Part shown: one piece after another, positions 1-9,206 of the stretch
Layout: each line of letters begins with the position of its first letter
Position numbering within the stretch: the first letter of the stretch is position 1
Assembly: GCF_003233655.1 (NCBI RefSeq)
Contig: NZ_CP029832.1
Coordinates: forward strand, 186,001-250,000
Direction of reading: 5' to 3'
From: Azospirillum ramasamyi
Lineage (GTDB): Bacteria > Pseudomonadota > Alphaproteobacteria > Azospirillales > Azospirillaceae
Length of the DNA: 64,000 nucleotides
Notes under the pieces: generated by a model
What the model was told of the DNA's origin: nothing
The model's database searches: none
The model's input: the letters and a program-made list of their open reading frames with translations, nothing else
Translations under genes and position numbers: made by a program

Positions 1-104
1 CGGCCCTGTGGATTTCATTTCGACCTTACCAATTTATTCTGTTCATGATGGAATGAATTATTCTCCGAATTCGAAAATATCACAGGCTACCCTAATTTTC
101 CCTG

Positions 105-1418
105 TCATGACCTCTGCGCCACCGCCCGTTCGGGAATGGAGGGCGCCGCCCCGCTGGCGGCCAGGAGCGCGTCGAAGACCTCGGCATGCTGGCGGGCACA
201 TTCGGCGCGATCGATCGGGCGGCGGATGCGCAGACGCAGGCGGTCCCACAGGTCGGCGGAAGTCAGCGCCTCCGTCATGCGGTCCACCAGATCCTCGACG
301 CTGCCGTTGCGGAAATGCAGGCCGTCGACGCCGTGGGTCACCTTTTCCGACATGCCGCCGATGTTGCTGGCGATGATCGGGCGGCCGTGCAGGAAGGCCT
401 CCTGGATGACGACGGGGGAGTTTTCCCACCAGATCGACGGGATGATCATCCAATCGACGTCCTTCATCAGCCCAGGCAGTTCGGCGGAACGGTAGCTGCC
501 GTAGAAGCGCACCCGGTCGCCGGCCTTCTCCACCGCGTCGTTGAAACGCTTCTGATAGGCCTCCGGCTGGCGTTCCAAGTTGCCGCCGAAGATCATCAGC
601 GCACCGTCCTCGCCCCAAGCCTTCTCGGAGATGCGCGACACCGCCTCGACCAGCAGATGGGCGCCCTTGAACTCGGTCAGCTGGCCGAAGAAGGCGAAGC
701 GGTTGCGCTTGCCGCCGCGTGCGAGCGGGCGCGGCGGGGCGATGCCCTCGATGGTCAGGCCGTTCTCGATCATGCGGAACTTCTCGCGCGGCAGCCCCCA
801 GTCGACATAGCGGTCGATCAGGAAGTTCGACGGGCTGACGTAGAAGTCGGCCTGCTCCAGGAAGGTCTTCAGGAACAGCTCGCGCTTGAAGAACTCCGCC
901 TCGCCGATGTGCGGGAAGCAGCCGGCGCAGTCGGCCGGGCTGGAGCGGTAGCACAGCGTATTGCGGCTGGTCTTCACCATCTGGCCGTGGTGATGGCAGA
1001 TCGACAGGTATTCGTGCAGCGTCACCACGATGGGGACGCGCGGCAGGGCCTGGCGCACCGCCTGGATCGTCTCGATCCCCAACCCCAGGAAATGGTGGAA
1101 GTTCACCACGTCCGGCTGAAGGTCGCGGACATAGCGGACAAAGTCCTTTTCCAGCCCCGGCAGGTTGCGGTTGGACAGGCGGAAATGGTCGTAGTCGTTG
1201 GCGTAATACAGCACCTCCCGCTCCTTCTGGCGCAGAGCCATCAGGGCGGAGCCGCGATGCTGGGCGATGGGCGGCGCCACGCGGGCCAGATAGTGACTCT
1301 CCCAGCCCGGCAGGTCGTGCAGACCGTTGTGCAGGTTGTAGGAGGCGACCTCACCCCCGCCCAGCGAGAAGGAGGGGTGGCCATGGCTGATGATCAGCGC
1401 GCGCTTGGTCTTGCTCAT
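105..1418 (-). CDS. GT4-family glycosyltransferase (copy 2 of the cassette)
   Basis: Predicted 437-residue GT-B glycosyltransferase that would move a sugar from a nucleotide-sugar donor onto a surface glycan or lipid carrier. The N-terminal half starts with a Rossmann strand and a glycine-rich donor loop (HGHPSFSLGGGEV). The C-terminal half carries the GT4 EX7E motif in ENSPVVIQEAF, followed by GRPIIASNIGG. A cysteine set, DCAGCFP, is shared with the GT4 encoded at 3718-5136, so the two are paralogues. The ATG at 1418 is preferred because the frame upstream of it reads Arg/Pro-rich and unlike protein. It is the last gene of a minus-strand cassette, separated from the preceding gene by 119 bp with a GC hairpin. 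Acceptor and sugar cannot be told from sequence. Confidence 0.88.
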   Translation of the reverse strand: MSKTKRALIISHGHPSFSLGGGEVASYNLHNGLHDLPGWESHYLARVAPPIAQHRGSALMALRQKEREVLYYANDYDHFRLSNRNLPGLEKDFVRYVRDLQPDVVNFHHFLGLGIETIQAVRQALPRVPIVVTLHEYLSICHHHGQMVKTSRNTLCYRSSPADCAGCFPHIGEAEFFKRELFLKTFLEQADFYVSPSNFLIDRYVDWGLPREKFRMIENGLTIEGIAPPRPLARGGKRNRFAFFGQLTEFKGAHLLVEAVSRISEKAWGEDGALMIFGGNLERQPEAYQKRFNDAVEKAGDRVRFYGSYRSAELPGLMKDVDWMIIPSIWWENSPVVIQEAFLHGRPIIASNIGGMSEKVTHGVDGLHFRNGSVEDLVDRMTEALTSADLWDRLRLRIRRPIDRAECARQHAEVFDALLAASGAAPSIPERAVAQRS

Positions 1419-1478
1419 CGTGTGACCGTTCGTTCGAGGCTGGGGGAGAAGTGGTTGTGTCGCTTGCCCCAACCCAAC

Positions 1479-1501
1479 CCTCCCCCGCCGGGCGGGGGAG
1501 G
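1479..1501. repeat. Intergenic GC hairpin
   Basis: An 11-bp arm CCTCCCCCGCC at 1479-1489 is mirrored by GGCGGGGGAGG at 1491-1501, leaving a one-base centre (a three-base loop if the inner pair opens). It sits in the only real gap of the glycosyltransferase cassette. It could attenuate or process the transcript between the GT2-like and last GT4 genes. There is no U-run, so it is not a classical terminator. Confidence 0.5.
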
Positions 1502-1537
1502 AAGTGAGTGCTGAGGCGGAAGGGTGGAGGCAGAACC

Positions 1538-3721
1538 TCAGGCCGCGATGGACGCCTTCCAGCGCTCCGCGAAGCTCCATTCGTCGACCAGCGCGCTCAT
1601 GCGCTCCAACCGGGGGTCGCGGGCGTGGCGGGGGTGTTCGTCGACCGCCACCAGCCGGACCTTCGGCAGCCACAGGCAGGAGCCGCCGGCCGCCCGCACC
1701 CGCAGGCACAAATCCAGCCCCTTCGGCTCCGGCGCCAGATAGCGGCCGCCTTCGGCCATCCCCCGCACCAGAAGCTCGCGCGGCAGCAGGGCGCAGTCCG
1801 CCGAGGCGGCATCAACCGCCGACGCCTCCTGCTCCTTCAGCCAATCGCGCGGATAGCCGGCGAAGCGGCGCTCGTATGCAACGCCGCCCGGCCCTTCCAC
1901 CGCGACGATGCCGGCGAAGCGGATCGAGTGGTCCTCGTACAGCAGGGTCGGGCTGACCATGACGGGTGCCAGGGCGGCGGAGCCCACGGCATTGGGCCTG
2001 CGGATCGCCCGCTCCAGCGCCGACAGCCAGCCGCGCTCGGTCGGCAGCACCGACGGCGACAGCAGCAGGACGCGGTCGGCTCGCGCATGGGGCAGCGATG
2101 CCGCCACCGCCTCGAACGGGTCGGCGGCGGCCGGCGCGGCGACGAAGCCGACGGCCAGCCGGTAGAATCCCGCGGCCTGCCGGACCATGCCGGCCAGCCG
2201 TTCATGGGTGCCGGCGCCGGCCACCACCAGGATCTCCGCCTCGGCGAAATCCGGGTCGTTCGCCATGCGGGCGAGGTTCAGGTCGACATCCTCGCGCCCG
2301 TCGCAGACCGGCAGGATCACCGACACGCGCGGGCTTTTCAGCGCGCGGCCCATCGGGTGCAGGACGGCGGAGGGCGCCGGCCGCCCGGACGCCGCGCTGC
2401 GCAGCATCGGCCCCAGATGGGTGGCGACGACGCGACCGATGGACGGGCTGTCCGGATTGACCGATCCCAGCATGCGGCGCAGCGCATCGCCGGTCGGCGG
2501 CTGGCAGGGCAGCGGCAGGAAGGCGATGCCGTCGGCAAGCGCCAGTTCCAGATGGAATTCGGCGTCGGCGGAGATGCCGGCCGGCTCGCGGGCGAAGGCG
2601 GTGAAGCCGTGGGCGTCGTTGCCCGGCAGCAGCCGGCCGGCGAACAGCGGGTCGTGGGCGAAGGCGTCCGACACGTCCTTGCGGCCCAGACGCGACCAGT
2701 CGGCATCCAGACGCGCCGTCATGCCGCCGCCCTTGACCGTCACCGCCCGCACCGCCTGGGTGGGGTCGAGCAGCCAGCCGCAGACGAACAGCCCGGCCCC
2801 CGGCACGCGCACCGCCATGTCCAGCCCCATGCGCACCGGCGCCTGGAGCTGCGACACCGTCTCCACCCCGTTGTAGCGGGCGGCGATGGCGGCGGCGACA
2901 CCGCGGCGGGCGGCATCGCCCTGCAGATGGCCCAGCATGTCGCGGGCATGGGCGGAAGCGACGCCATCGGCCAGAAGCTGCCGATGCTCGAAGATCGCCA
3001 GATGGCGCCAGCCGTCGGCGGCACGGAAATGGATGCGGCGGATGGTGTCGGGGGCGGCGACCGGCCCTTCCAGCACCGTCAGCAGGCCGGCGGCATCGTC
3101 GGGCAGATCCGGGCGGTGGAAGGGGGCGGCGGCGATGGCATGGCTGCGCAGTTCCTCCGCCTCGACCAGCACATGGGCGGCGCCGGCCGGGAAGCCGTGC
3201 GACCAGCCCTGCACCATCAGCGCGCCGTCGCGGAAGCGGCCCAGCACCTCGGCGAAGCCGTCGGGACGGGAGGCCTCCTGCGCCAGGCCGGCCAGCAGGC
3301 GGGTGCGGCGGTCGCCTTCACCCTCCCCCGTCTCCAGGCCGGACAGCAGGGTCACGGCGATGTCCAGCGCCGCGTCGAGCGACTGCGGCTGCACCTCGCG
3401 CAATGCCGCGACCAGATGGGCGGGGTTGGTGCGGACGTTGGAGAGGCGCGGCAGCAGCAGGTGCTTGCCCTCGGCGTCCTCGATCTCGATGCGCGACGGG
3501 CGCATGTGGGCCAGCCCGGTGACGCGGATGGCGCCCAGGAACCAGCGCTCCCCCGCCCCGTCGGTCCAGCAGCCGCCACGGAAACGCCCGTCGAGCATGC
3601 CGTCCAGCATCACCACGCTGCCGGCCGGCAGGGGCTGGTCGATCGCGCCGAACAGCATCAGCGTGTCCTGGTCCAGCAGGACGGCGGCGGTGATGTCGGC
3701 CTTGGTGCTGCGGTCCTTCAT
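1538..3721 (-). CDS. GT2-like protein, probable catalytically degenerate paralogue
   Basis: 727-residue protein. The N-terminal two thirds are an uncharacterised beta-rich region containing GLFVCGWLLDP, also found in the protein at 5957-8248 (GLFLAGWLHDP). The last third is a GT-A/GT2 fold starting at PRVSVILPVCDG. Where the paralogue has the metal-binding NSD in LLFLNSDVVPD, this protein has LLLSPSVLPT. Where the paralogue has FEDSDLCLRIRG, this one has PKGLDLCLRVRA. Both acidic catalytic motifs are therefore altered, and it may be a scaffold or regulatory partner rather than an active transferase. The start ATG overlaps the stop of the upstream GT4 gene (ATGA at 3718-3721). Confidence 0.82.
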   Translation of the reverse strand: MKDRSTKADITAAVLLDQDTLMLFGAIDQPLPAGSVVMLDGMLDGRFRGGCWTDGAGERWFLGAIRVTGLAHMRPSRIEIEDAEGKHLLLPRLSNVRTNPAHLVAALREVQPQSLDAALDIAVTLLSGLETGEGEGDRRTRLLAGLAQEASRPDGFAEVLGRFRDGALMVQGWSHGFPAGAAHVLVEAEELRSHAIAAAPFHRPDLPDDAAGLLTVLEGPVAAPDTIRRIHFRAADGWRHLAIFEHRQLLADGVASAHARDMLGHLQGDAARRGVAAAIAARYNGVETVSQLQAPVRMGLDMAVRVPGAGLFVCGWLLDPTQAVRAVTVKGGGMTARLDADWSRLGRKDVSDAFAHDPLFAGRLLPGNDAHGFTAFAREPAGISADAEFHLELALADGIAFLPLPCQPPTGDALRRMLGSVNPDSPSIGRVVATHLGPMLRSAASGRPAPSAVLHPMGRALKSPRVSVILPVCDGREDVDLNLARMANDPDFAEAEILVVAGAGTHERLAGMVRQAAGFYRLAVGFVAAPAAADPFEAVAASLPHARADRVLLLSPSVLPTERGWLSALERAIRRPNAVGSAALAPVMVSPTLLYEDHSIRFAGIVAVEGPGGVAYERRFAGYPRDWLKEQEASAVDAASADCALLPRELLVRGMAEGGRYLAPEPKGLDLCLRVRAAGGSCLWLPKVRLVAVDEHPRHARDPRLERMSALVDEWSFAERWKASIAA

Positions 3722-5136
3722 CGGTTGCGGTTCCCCTGGATAAGTGCGGCCGGCTTGAGAGCGGCGGGTGCCGGAGACAGAAGTTCGCCGTAAAGGGCGA
3801 GGTGGAGCGACGCGGCCTCCTCCGTCGGGCGGACGGCGGGGATGTCGGCCGACAGCCGTTCCCACAGATCGGGTTCGGTCATGGCGCGGGTCATGACGCG
3901 GGCGAGGTCGGCGGGGTCGTTGGGGCGGACATGCAGGCCGTCGATGCCGTCGCGCACCGCCTCCGCCATGCCGCCGATGCCGCTGACGATGACCGGGCGG
4001 CGGTGCTGGAAAGCCTCCTGGATCACCAGGGGGGCGTTCTCCCACCAGATCGACGGCATCACCACCCAGTCGGCGGCGGCCATCAGCGCCGGCATCTCCT
4101 GCGGCCGGTAGGGGCCATGGGCGGTGGCGAGGCCGTTGGTCGCCGCGAAGCCGTCGGCCACCCGCTGGCGGAACTCCGGCGCCTGGTACAGGCTGCCGCC
4201 ATGGACGGCCAGCGAGGGGGAAAGGCCGCGCCGCGCCATGCGGGCGACGGCGTCCAGCGCCACGGTGACGCCCTTGAACGGGTTCAGGTTGCCGAAATAG
4301 GCGAAGGCGTCGCGCGCGGCACCGGGGGCGAGCGCGCGGACGGGGGCCGGCTCGACCGCCGGCCGGCTGTTCGCCATCACCTCGATGCGGGCGGGATCGA
4401 GGCCCCAGGCGACATAGCGGTCGCGCAAGAAGCGGCTGGGCGCCAGGAAGCGGTCGACCAGCCCGAACATCGCCTTGATGTGCTTCTCGCGCAGCAGGAA
4501 CTGGTCGGCCGGCCGGTCGGGGAAGCAGCGGTGGCAGGCATCGGGCGACGCCTTGCTGCACAGCGCCCTCGCTTCGCCGCTGTTACCGCCCTCACCACGC
4601 GGCGGGGTGACCATCTGCCCATCGTTGGCGCAGATCGGGTAATAGTCGTGCAGGGTGTAGACGATCTTCGCATCGGGGCAGACGCGGCGGATCAGGAACA
4701 GCATCTCCACGCCCAGCAGCAGCGTGTGATGCACATGGACGATGTCCGGCCGGAAGGCGCGCAGCAGGTTGGACAGGTCGGGAACCAGCCCGTGCAGGTC
4801 GATCTGGCTCTGGTGGAAGTGATCGAAATGTCCGGCCCACAGCAGCACCTCGTCGGCGCTGCGGCCCAGCGTCTGGAATCCGGTGCCGGGACGCGGCGCG
4901 CGGTGGGTGTCGTTGGTGCAGGCCAGGAACAGGCATTCCGCCCCCGCCGCCTTCAAGCCGCCGAACAGTTCATGCGCGAAGATCTCGGTGCCGCCGGGAT
5001 GCAGGCTCGGGTGATTGTGCGCGATCAGCAGCACCCGCGGCGGCCGGGCGGCCACCAGCGGACGCGCCGGCTGGCGCGGGGCGGGCCGGGCCGATGCGTG
5101 ACCGCCGGGCAGAAGCGGAAGGCGGCGGCGGCTCAT
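3718..5136 (-). CDS. GT4-family glycosyltransferase (copy 1 of the cassette)
   Basis: 472-residue GT-B transferase. The N-terminal domain begins after a Pro/Arg-rich leader of about 30 residues with RVLLIAHNHPSLHPGGTEIF. The acceptor-side motif LHDYYPICANDGQMV is followed by a cysteine motif (DACHRCFP), and the C-terminal domain has EX7E in ENAPLVIQEAF and then RPVIVSGIGGMAEAV. It is paralogous to the GT4 at 105-1418. The ATG at 5136 overlaps the upstream methyltransferase stop (ATGA, 5133-5136), and the stop overlaps the downstream gene in the same way, so translation of this unit is coupled. Likely a cytoplasmic or membrane-associated step in surface glycan assembly; substrate unknown. Confidence 0.87.
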   Translation of the reverse strand: MSRRRLPLLPGGHASARPAPRQPARPLVAARPPRVLLIAHNHPSLHPGGTEIFAHELFGGLKAAGAECLFLACTNDTHRAPRPGTGFQTLGRSADEVLLWAGHFDHFHQSQIDLHGLVPDLSNLLRAFRPDIVHVHHTLLLGVEMLFLIRRVCPDAKIVYTLHDYYPICANDGQMVTPPRGEGGNSGEARALCSKASPDACHRCFPDRPADQFLLREKHIKAMFGLVDRFLAPSRFLRDRYVAWGLDPARIEVMANSRPAVEPAPVRALAPGAARDAFAYFGNLNPFKGVTVALDAVARMARRGLSPSLAVHGGSLYQAPEFRQRVADGFAATNGLATAHGPYRPQEMPALMAAADWVVMPSIWWENAPLVIQEAFQHRRPVIVSGIGGMAEAVRDGIDGLHVRPNDPADLARVMTRAMTEPDLWERLSADIPAVRPTEEAASLHLALYGELLSPAPAALKPAALIQGNRNR

Positions 5137-5960
5137 GGCGCGCTTCCCTTCTCCAGAACCAGCAGATCCTGGAAATTCTCGGCCTCGCGCTGGCCGCTCC
5201 AATGCCCGCGCATCACCGGACGCGCCGTCCGCAGGCCATGGGCGGCGAAGAGGCCGAGCAGGAACTCCTCGTCATAGGCGACGGCGGCGTTGGGATGCTC
5301 GGGATCGGCCAGCAGCTCCACGCCGGGCGCATCGCGGAACGGCGGACGGGCGGTGCCCTTGGCGATGCCGGCGCGCGCGGTGGCGTCGGCCAGGAACAGG
5401 CTGAGGAAGCAGCGCCCGCCCGGCTTCAGCATCCGCGCGATCTCCGCCGCGTAGCGCCCGGTGTCGGCGGTGCGCAGATGGGTGATGACGGAGGTCAGGA
5501 TGACGAAGTCGTAAGCACCGGCCTTGAAGGGCAGCGTCGCCGCCTCCCCCTCGATCCGGCCGTCGGGATTGTACAGGCCGTTGGCGATGTCGAGATGGTG
5601 GAAACGGAATTCCGGATAGGCCGGGGTGATGGTCGAGGCGCACCAGCGGATGCCGTCCAGCACGATGTCGATGCCGTCGTAGGAGGAATCCAGATACTGG
5701 GTCAGCGGCAGGGCCATGCGGCCGACGCCGCAGCCGATCTCCAGCACCTTGTGGTCCGGGCGCAGGCCGCCGAGACGGACGAAATGGCGCAGGAACTCCG
5801 CCCCGATGGCGCGGAAATCGCCGTCGCCGATGAAATGCAGCTCGGGCGGCGGCACCGGCAGGAACCGGTTGCGCGCGATCTGGGCGCAGAGCCATTCCAG
5901 CCGCGGATCGGTCTGTCGGCGCAGCACGGCAAGCTGCGGGGTCGGCAGAAGCGCATTCAT
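5133..5960 (-). CDS. SAM-dependent class I methyltransferase
   Basis: 275-residue Rossmann-fold methyltransferase. Motif I is VLEIGCGVGRMALPL, the acidic motif II is in the YDGIDIV region, and a motif IV-like strand is YDFVILTSVITHL, followed by RMLKPGGRCFLSLFL. It lies between GT2 and GT4 genes with ATGA overlaps on both sides, so it probably methylates the glycan, or a sugar or lipid intermediate, made by this cassette. An O- or C-methylation of a terminal sugar is an inference from context only. No membrane segment is visible. Confidence 0.87.
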   Translation of the reverse strand: MNALLPTPQLAVLRRQTDPRLEWLCAQIARNRFLPVPPPELHFIGDGDFRAIGAEFLRHFVRLGGLRPDHKVLEIGCGVGRMALPLTQYLDSSYDGIDIVLDGIRWCASTITPAYPEFRFHHLDIANGLYNPDGRIEGEAATLPFKAGAYDFVILTSVITHLRTADTGRYAAEIARMLKPGGRCFLSLFLADATARAGIAKGTARPPFRDAPGVELLADPEHPNAAVAYDEEFLLGLFAAHGLRTARPVMRGHWSGQREAENFQDLLVLEKGSAP

Positions 5961-8248
5961 CGGGTCACCTGTGCTGTCTTGCGGGCGCGGCCTGTCCGGG
6001 AGGGCCGCAAGTCGTCGTCGGCGTCCCAGTCGCGCGCCATCAGTTCCGCCATGCGGTCGGCCCAGCGGCGGCCATGGAGCCAGCGGTTGTATTCGGAGGC
6101 GACACCGCGGGTGTAGCCCTGGTGCCGGCCGATGGAGCGGCGTTCCAGATGGTACAGCTCCACCGACGGGGCATAGCGGATGTCCAGGCCCTGGCCGCGG
6201 ATGCGCAGGCAGAGATCCGAATCCTCGAAATCGCCGATGACATAGTCCTCGCAGAAGCCGCCGGCGGCGCTATAGGCGGCGCGCGTGGTCAGCAGGCAGG
6301 CGCCGGTGACGCCCGGAACGGAGCGCGGACGGCAGGCGGCGGCGAAGTCGCGCGGCAGTCCCTTGAAGTAATGGTGATTGTACCAGGCGCCCTGCAGGTC
6401 GCGGTCGAAATAGAGGCCGGCATGCTGAAGGCTGTCGTCGTCGAACAGCAGCTTCGGCCCGACGGCGCCGATGCCGGGACGCTCCTCCAGCGCCGCCACC
6501 AGTTCCGGCAACCAGCCGGCGCGGTCGGGAACCACGTCGGAATTGAGGAACAGCAGGCGGTTGCCGCGGGCCACCGCGACACCGGCATTGTTGGCGGTCG
6601 AATAGCCGTAATTGGCGCTCTGCACCAGCAGAAGCATCGGCAGGCCGTAGAGGCCATGGAAGCCGCGCAGCAGATGCACCACCTCGTCGCGCTGCTCCGG
6701 GCTGTCGAGCACGAAGATCAGTTCGGCATCGGCCATCGCCGGGTCGGTGGCGAAACACGCGATCTGGAAACGCAGGAACTCCAGCGTGCGGTAGAGCGGG
6801 ATGATGACCGACACCGCGGGCCTGGTCCTGCGCTCGCCATAGACGACCAGTTCCGGCTCGCCGCGGGTGGCGAGATGGGCGGCGTGCAGCGGGACGACGG
6901 CCGGACCGATGACGGTCTCCAGCAGTTCAGGCGTGGCGAAGCGCGGCGGCAGGCTGCCCAGCACGGCGGCGCGGGCGTCGGCATCGGCGCGCGGACGAGG
7001 CGGCGGGACGAGGCGCAGCGCGCCGCCCGAGGCCAGCCGCAGCTCCGCCGTCATCTGAAGCGCCTCCGCCGGTTCGGGATTGCCCGGCAGATGCAGGACG
7101 AAACCGCTGCGGTCGATGCCGGCGTTGCCGTAGAGCTTGGCGACATCCTCGCGCGGGAAGCGGTTGGTGAAGCGCTCCACCCGGCGTTCGCCGCCGAAGG
7201 GGGTGCGCACCACCAGTTCCGCCGCCAGGCCATGCGGATCGTGCAGCCAGCCGGCGAGGAACAGCCCGCCGTCGGATGTTGGAACCGCGAGGTCGAGCGA
7301 GGCGCCGATCGGCCGCTTGGCATCGGCGGCCTGCCGGCGCGGCAGCGGGGCCAGGGCCTGCAACTCGCTGACCGCCGAGGCGGCGGACGCATCGCTGCGG
7401 CCACGCTTGGCGAGGCAGGACAGCAGGTAGTGGCGCAGGGCGGCCGGCGTGTCGGGGCGTGCGTTCAGCCGGTCCGTCAGCGTCGGCAGGCCGGCGGGCT
7501 CCTCGGCGAACCGGCGGCAGGCGACGCCGTTGGCGCCCAGCACCACCAGCAGGTTGCCGGGGGCGCACAGTTCGCGGTCGATCAGCAGGTCGAAGGCGAT
7601 GCGCCCCTGCCCCGCCGGATCGGGGCCGATGCAGGCATCGAACGGCGCCCGCACCACCGCATTCGGCGACAGAACCACCAGACCGGTGACGGCGCCGAAG
7701 CGGCCGGACAGGGCACCGGCGCACAGCAGAAGGCCGCCGCCCGCCGTCGCGCGGACCGCCAGCGTCGCCGGCTCCGCCGCACGGTCGAGCACCAGCCGGC
7801 GGCACAGCGCGGTGAAAGCGGCATCGCGGCGAAGCGCCGGGGTGGAACAGGCGAAATCGAACAGGAAACGCAGAACCCGCAAGCGGCCGGCGCCGTCCAG
7901 GCTGCCCAGCAGCCCGGCGGGATCCAGGTCGGCGGCGCCGGATTCGGTGCGAAGCTCGGCGATCACGCGGTTCTTGGCGATGAAATGGATGGGCATCCGC
8001 AGGTCGCGCGGTGCCGGCAGGATCGACAGGACGCGGCGGACGCCCCAGCCGCTGTCGATGGTCAGCGTGGTGAAGGGCGGACGCACCGGTTCGCCATCGA
8101 CGCTCGGCGTGATCGGGCCGATCATGTCGTTCGCCCCGTCCGCCGTCCCATCCATCGTCCAGGAGACGAGGAGGAAACGGCGGCCCAGCGCCAGACGTTG
8201 CGCGGGGGCGATCGACACCGAATTCGGCAGGACGGCGATGACGGTCAT
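5957..8248 (-). CDS. GT2-family glycosyltransferase with long N-terminal extension
   Basis: 763-residue protein. Roughly the first 470 residues are an unrecognised beta-rich region with GLFLAGWLHDP. The C-terminal about 290 residues are a rhamnosyltransferase-like GT2 domain: VSVIIPLYRTLEFL, the N/D-containing NYGYSTANNAG, the metal motif LLFLNSDVVPD, and the acceptor/catalytic FEDSDLCLRIRGQG. The key acids are intact, unlike in the paralogue at 1538-3721. An ATG at 8248 is used; a TTG 57 bases upstream is possible, but neither has a good ribosome site. It is the first gene of the translationally coupled four-gene unit. Confidence 0.83.
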   Translation of the reverse strand: MTVIAVLPNSVSIAPAQRLALGRRFLLVSWTMDGTADGANDMIGPITPSVDGEPVRPPFTTLTIDSGWGVRRVLSILPAPRDLRMPIHFIAKNRVIAELRTESGAADLDPAGLLGSLDGAGRLRVLRFLFDFACSTPALRRDAAFTALCRRLVLDRAAEPATLAVRATAGGGLLLCAGALSGRFGAVTGLVVLSPNAVVRAPFDACIGPDPAGQGRIAFDLLIDRELCAPGNLLVVLGANGVACRRFAEEPAGLPTLTDRLNARPDTPAALRHYLLSCLAKRGRSDASAASAVSELQALAPLPRRQAADAKRPIGASLDLAVPTSDGGLFLAGWLHDPHGLAAELVVRTPFGGERRVERFTNRFPREDVAKLYGNAGIDRSGFVLHLPGNPEPAEALQMTAELRLASGGALRLVPPPRPRADADARAAVLGSLPPRFATPELLETVIGPAVVPLHAAHLATRGEPELVVYGERRTRPAVSVIIPLYRTLEFLRFQIACFATDPAMADAELIFVLDSPEQRDEVVHLLRGFHGLYGLPMLLLVQSANYGYSTANNAGVAVARGNRLLFLNSDVVPDRAGWLPELVAALEERPGIGAVGPKLLFDDDSLQHAGLYFDRDLQGAWYNHHYFKGLPRDFAAACRPRSVPGVTGACLLTTRAAYSAAGGFCEDYVIGDFEDSDLCLRIRGQGLDIRYAPSVELYHLERRSIGRHQGYTRGVASEYNRWLHGRRWADRMAELMARDWDADDDLRPSRTGRARKTAQVTR

Positions 8249-8309
8249 GGATTGGATTCCGGCAGCGTCGATGGGTTTGAAAATCGGACTGCTGATTTCG
8301 GGCAAAGGA

Positions 8310-8340
8310 GGACCGGCGGCGGCTTTGACACCACCGGTCC
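8310..8340 (-). terminator. Weak hairpin between the RTX gene and the glycosyltransferases
   Basis: A 7-bp inverted repeat (GGACCGG at 8310-8316, CCGGTCC at 8334-8340) with a 17-base loop. On the minus strand it is followed by TCCTTTG. It lies 47 bp downstream of the RTX gene stop. It may partly terminate RTX transcription before the glycosyltransferase cassette. The stem is short and the U-tract is poor. Confidence 0.3.
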
Positions 8341-8387
8341 GTCCCTTTCATTCGCTGCCTGGAAAGCAGCGGACGATCAGAGCCCGA

Positions 8388-9206
8388 TTAGTGAATGACG
8401 AAGAAGTCGTTCGGCTGGTTGTGGATGTCCGCAGCCGAGACACCCTTCAGCGTGATGCTGTCGCCATGGCCGAGGTCGATCACCGCGTCGCCATGCTGGT
8501 CGGTGACGCGGGCCGCCAGATCGGCGGCGTCGGTGACCTTCAAACCGTTGATGTTGCGGGCGATCTGCAGAACGTCCTCGCCGGCCTTGAAGTCCAGGAC
8601 CACGTCCTGGCCGCCGCCGCCGGAGAAGATGAAGACGTCGTTGCCGGCGCCGCCGATCAGCACGTCGTCACCCTTTCCGCCTTCCAGACGGTCGTTGCCT
8701 TCGTCGCCGGACAGCGTGTCGTTGCCGTCACCGCCGATCAGCACGTCGTTGCCGGTACCGCCGAACAGGATGTCGTTGCCCTTGCCGCCGTTGAGGATGT
8801 CGTCGTGGCCGCCGCCGGCGAGGATGTCGTCACCGTTGCCGCCGTTGAGGATGTCGTTACCGTCACCCCCCGACAGCACGTCGTTGCCGTTGCCGCCGTC
8901 CAGCAGGTCGCGACCGGCGCCGCCGATCAGCACGTCGTCACCATTCCCCCCCAGGATGATGTCGTCGCCTGAACCGCCGTCGATGGTGTCGCTGCCGTTA
9001 CCCCCCAGCAGGATATCCGCCGACGCGCCGCCATGGATCACGTCCGCTCCGTTCCCCCCGAACAGAGCATCAAATCCGGCACCGCCGAGCAGGGTGTCCG
9101 CGCCGTTGCCCCCCAGCAACAGATTGTTCCCCGCCCCGCCGGCAAGCAGATCGTCTTGGTTCGTGCCGAACTGCACGTCGTAGTTGCCCCCAGGAACCGT
9201 AGCCAT
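8388..9206 (-). CDS. RTX-type calcium-binding secreted protein
   Basis: 272-residue acidic protein built almost entirely of about 20 glycine/aspartate nonapeptides of the GGxGxDxLx type (about residues 14-195), for example GGNGDDVLI and GGAGNDVFIF. These fold into a calcium-loaded parallel beta-roll outside the cell. There is no N-terminal signal peptide. The C-terminus ends NDFFVIH, an acidic residue followed by a hydrophobic run, as in type I secretion signals. The type I exporter genes at 9847-12923 are the obvious partner. The start is supported by AAGGAGA at 9215-9221, 8 bases from the ATG. With no catalytic domain, a structural, matrix or adhesive surface role is most likely. Confidence 0.9.
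   Translation of the reverse strand: MATVPGGNYDVQFGTNQDDLLAGGAGNNLLLGGNGADTLLGGAGFDALFGGNGADVIHGGASADILLGGNGSDTIDGGSGDDIILGGNGDDVLIGGAGRDLLDGGNGNDVLSGGDGNDILNGGNGDDILAGGGHDDILNGGKGNDILFGGTGNDVLIGGDGNDTLSGDEGNDRLEGGKGDDVLIGGAGNDVFIFSGGGGQDVVLDFKAGEDVLQIARNINGLKVTDAADLAARVTDQHGDAVIDLGHGDSITLKGVSAADIHNQPNDFFVIH

Noticed and set aside
1-104. Possible gene or regulatory element in the AT-rich left edge.
   Set aside because: Only 104 bases are visible, with no start codon plus ribosome site combination and no full promoter pattern; the neighbouring gene is outside the window.
1508-3793. A 761-codon plus-strand frame opposite the GT2-like gene.
   Set aside because: No recognisable motif and biased Gln/Arg/His content; the minus-strand gene fits the translationally coupled cassette.
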